A stretch of 64,000 nucleotides of DNA from positions 62,001 through 126,000 of the forward strand of contig JAANDG010000366.1 in NCBI GenBank assembly GCA_036852015.1. The letters run 5' to 3'. Made by a program: the position numbers and the translations under genes. The notes beneath the pieces are model-generated. The model ran no database searches and had not been told where the DNA came from. It saw only the letters and a list, made by a program, of their open reading frames with translations. Source of the stretch: Pelodera strongyloides (taxonomy: Eukaryota; Nematoda; Chromadorea; Rhabditida; Rhabditidae). The first letter of the stretch is position 1. Each line of letters begins with the position of its first letter. Shown one piece after another: positions 63,072 to 64,000 of the stretch.

Positions 63072-64000
63072 CTGGAATAAACTCAATTTCATCGTTCCTT
63101 CACAAAAAAATTCAAACAACTCTGAAATCCATTACCTGCTACTTAATTTTTGTGAACCCAAAACAAATAGGGACCCTTTAAAAGCGCTCCCAGTCGAGCA
63201 ACTCAATAGGAGGATAGACACATTATTTTATGATGTGTCTTCTTCTTCTCCTCTCCTCAGGCGAGGCGCTACGTTTGAATATCTCTGGAAACAAATTCAA
63301 TTTCATATTATCTTACCAAATATGTTGTGTCTATATTTTCCGTCGTGATTCCTTTTTTCATCCATCCTCCTTCCGCCCAACCCCAATGAGTGAGGATTGG
63401 ATACACGAATGCTGAACGAAACTGGTTTAGAATCTTTTGAAGGGGATACGTGGACACCAGTCCATCCTAGTTTAGCATTTTGGTAAATGAATTGATTGGG
63501 AACATTTGTACCATGAAACTCGAAGAAGGAAGTGAAGTGAAGTCGAAAGTTGGAAGTATCCAAATACTACATACCCCTCTTTATGTCAGCGTGGGCTACA
63601 CATAAACTGTAGTATTAGTATTTGAGGTAATCACCTTTGTACCCCAAGGATATTCTTTCCACCGACTATCTTTCCCTAGAGTCTCTTCCTTGAACTGTGC
63701 AACTTTTGACATGAAAGGTTGCAAATCAACTAGCCACATTCTTGGTTTGAGCAATGAGAGAGCTATTAAATTCGCAATGACGAGCAAACCACTGCATCGG
63801 ATGACAGATTTTATGTTCATTTTTAGTGGTAAAATGCGGCCGATAAGGGTATTCGAGCAGAACTTGATCTATCCAATTCAATGTACATATATTGTGTATG
63901 TGCTAGTATCTTAAATAGTGATATGTAGTTTGCCGCCTAACCATCCTAAACTATCTAGTGTTAGGTTATCCCTTACTCATTAAATGACCTGCAAATTTGT
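63072..64000. other. Probable long intron of the ammonium transporter
   Basis: No Amt N-terminal exon (early membrane spans) could be found between the first visible exon and the window end. A purine-rich patch 'gaaggaagtgaagtgaag' lies near 63524-63542. The region is read as intron, with the 5' exons outside the window. Confidence 0.5.

Noticed and set aside
63303..63820. Possible N-terminal exons of the ammonium transporter
   Set aside because: The translations do not resemble Amt membrane spans and no phase-compatible splice sites were found.
1..64000. CRISPR arrays, bacterial operons or viral genes
   Set aside because: Repeats are not regularly spaced and all recognised genes are intron-containing animal genes.

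Overview
The window is nuclear DNA of a multicellular eukaryote, most likely a nematode. The genes are split into many short exons, with mostly 45-300 bp introns carrying GT...TTTCAG or TTTTAG borders. The DNA is AT-rich. Several genes have a pyrimidine-rich AG acceptor 1-25 nt upstream of the start codon, as expected for spliced-leader trans-splicing, and the genes encode nuclear-receptor fingers and other animal-specific families. No bacterial, viral or organellar block was seen. Species cannot be named from sequence alone. Gene models below were made by joining exons by hand with phase checks; spans include introns.

Layout from left to right: an MFSD11/UNC-93-like membrane protein (minus, 1420-4320); a 5 kb gene-poor stretch with one decayed coding remnant; an LHFPL-type tetraspan protein (plus, 9424-10769); a large nuclear zinc-finger/AT-hook protein (minus, 12517-20959); two paralogous nuclear-receptor-like genes (minus, 22356-28715 and 30889-38558); a TTD14-like P-loop protein (plus, 41386-48420); mitochondrial succinyl-CoA ligase alpha subunit (minus, 49346-51974); a TIKI-type metalloprotease (minus, 53020-57545); and the 3' part of an ammonium transporter (minus, 60011-63071) that runs off the right edge.

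The most unusual part is 12.5-38.6 kb. Two adjacent genes each encode three consecutive nuclear-receptor-type DNA-binding modules built from phase-0 exon pairs, followed by a conserved C-terminal region that I do not recognise as a classical ligand-binding domain. That C-terminal module occurs once in one gene and twice in the other, marked each time by an exon of exactly 41 nt. The first cysteine of the second finger is missing in the modules that can be aligned. The third gene of the cluster shares two lysine/glutamate-rich exons with its neighbour, so the locus appears to have grown by tandem duplication and exon sharing among DNA-binding proteins.

Repeats include two palindromic elements bounded by TTAA, a roughly 1.2 kb inverted pair of tRNA-derived SINE-like arms inside an intron, a CT microsatellite, and many exact short tandem duplications in introns and intergenic DNA.
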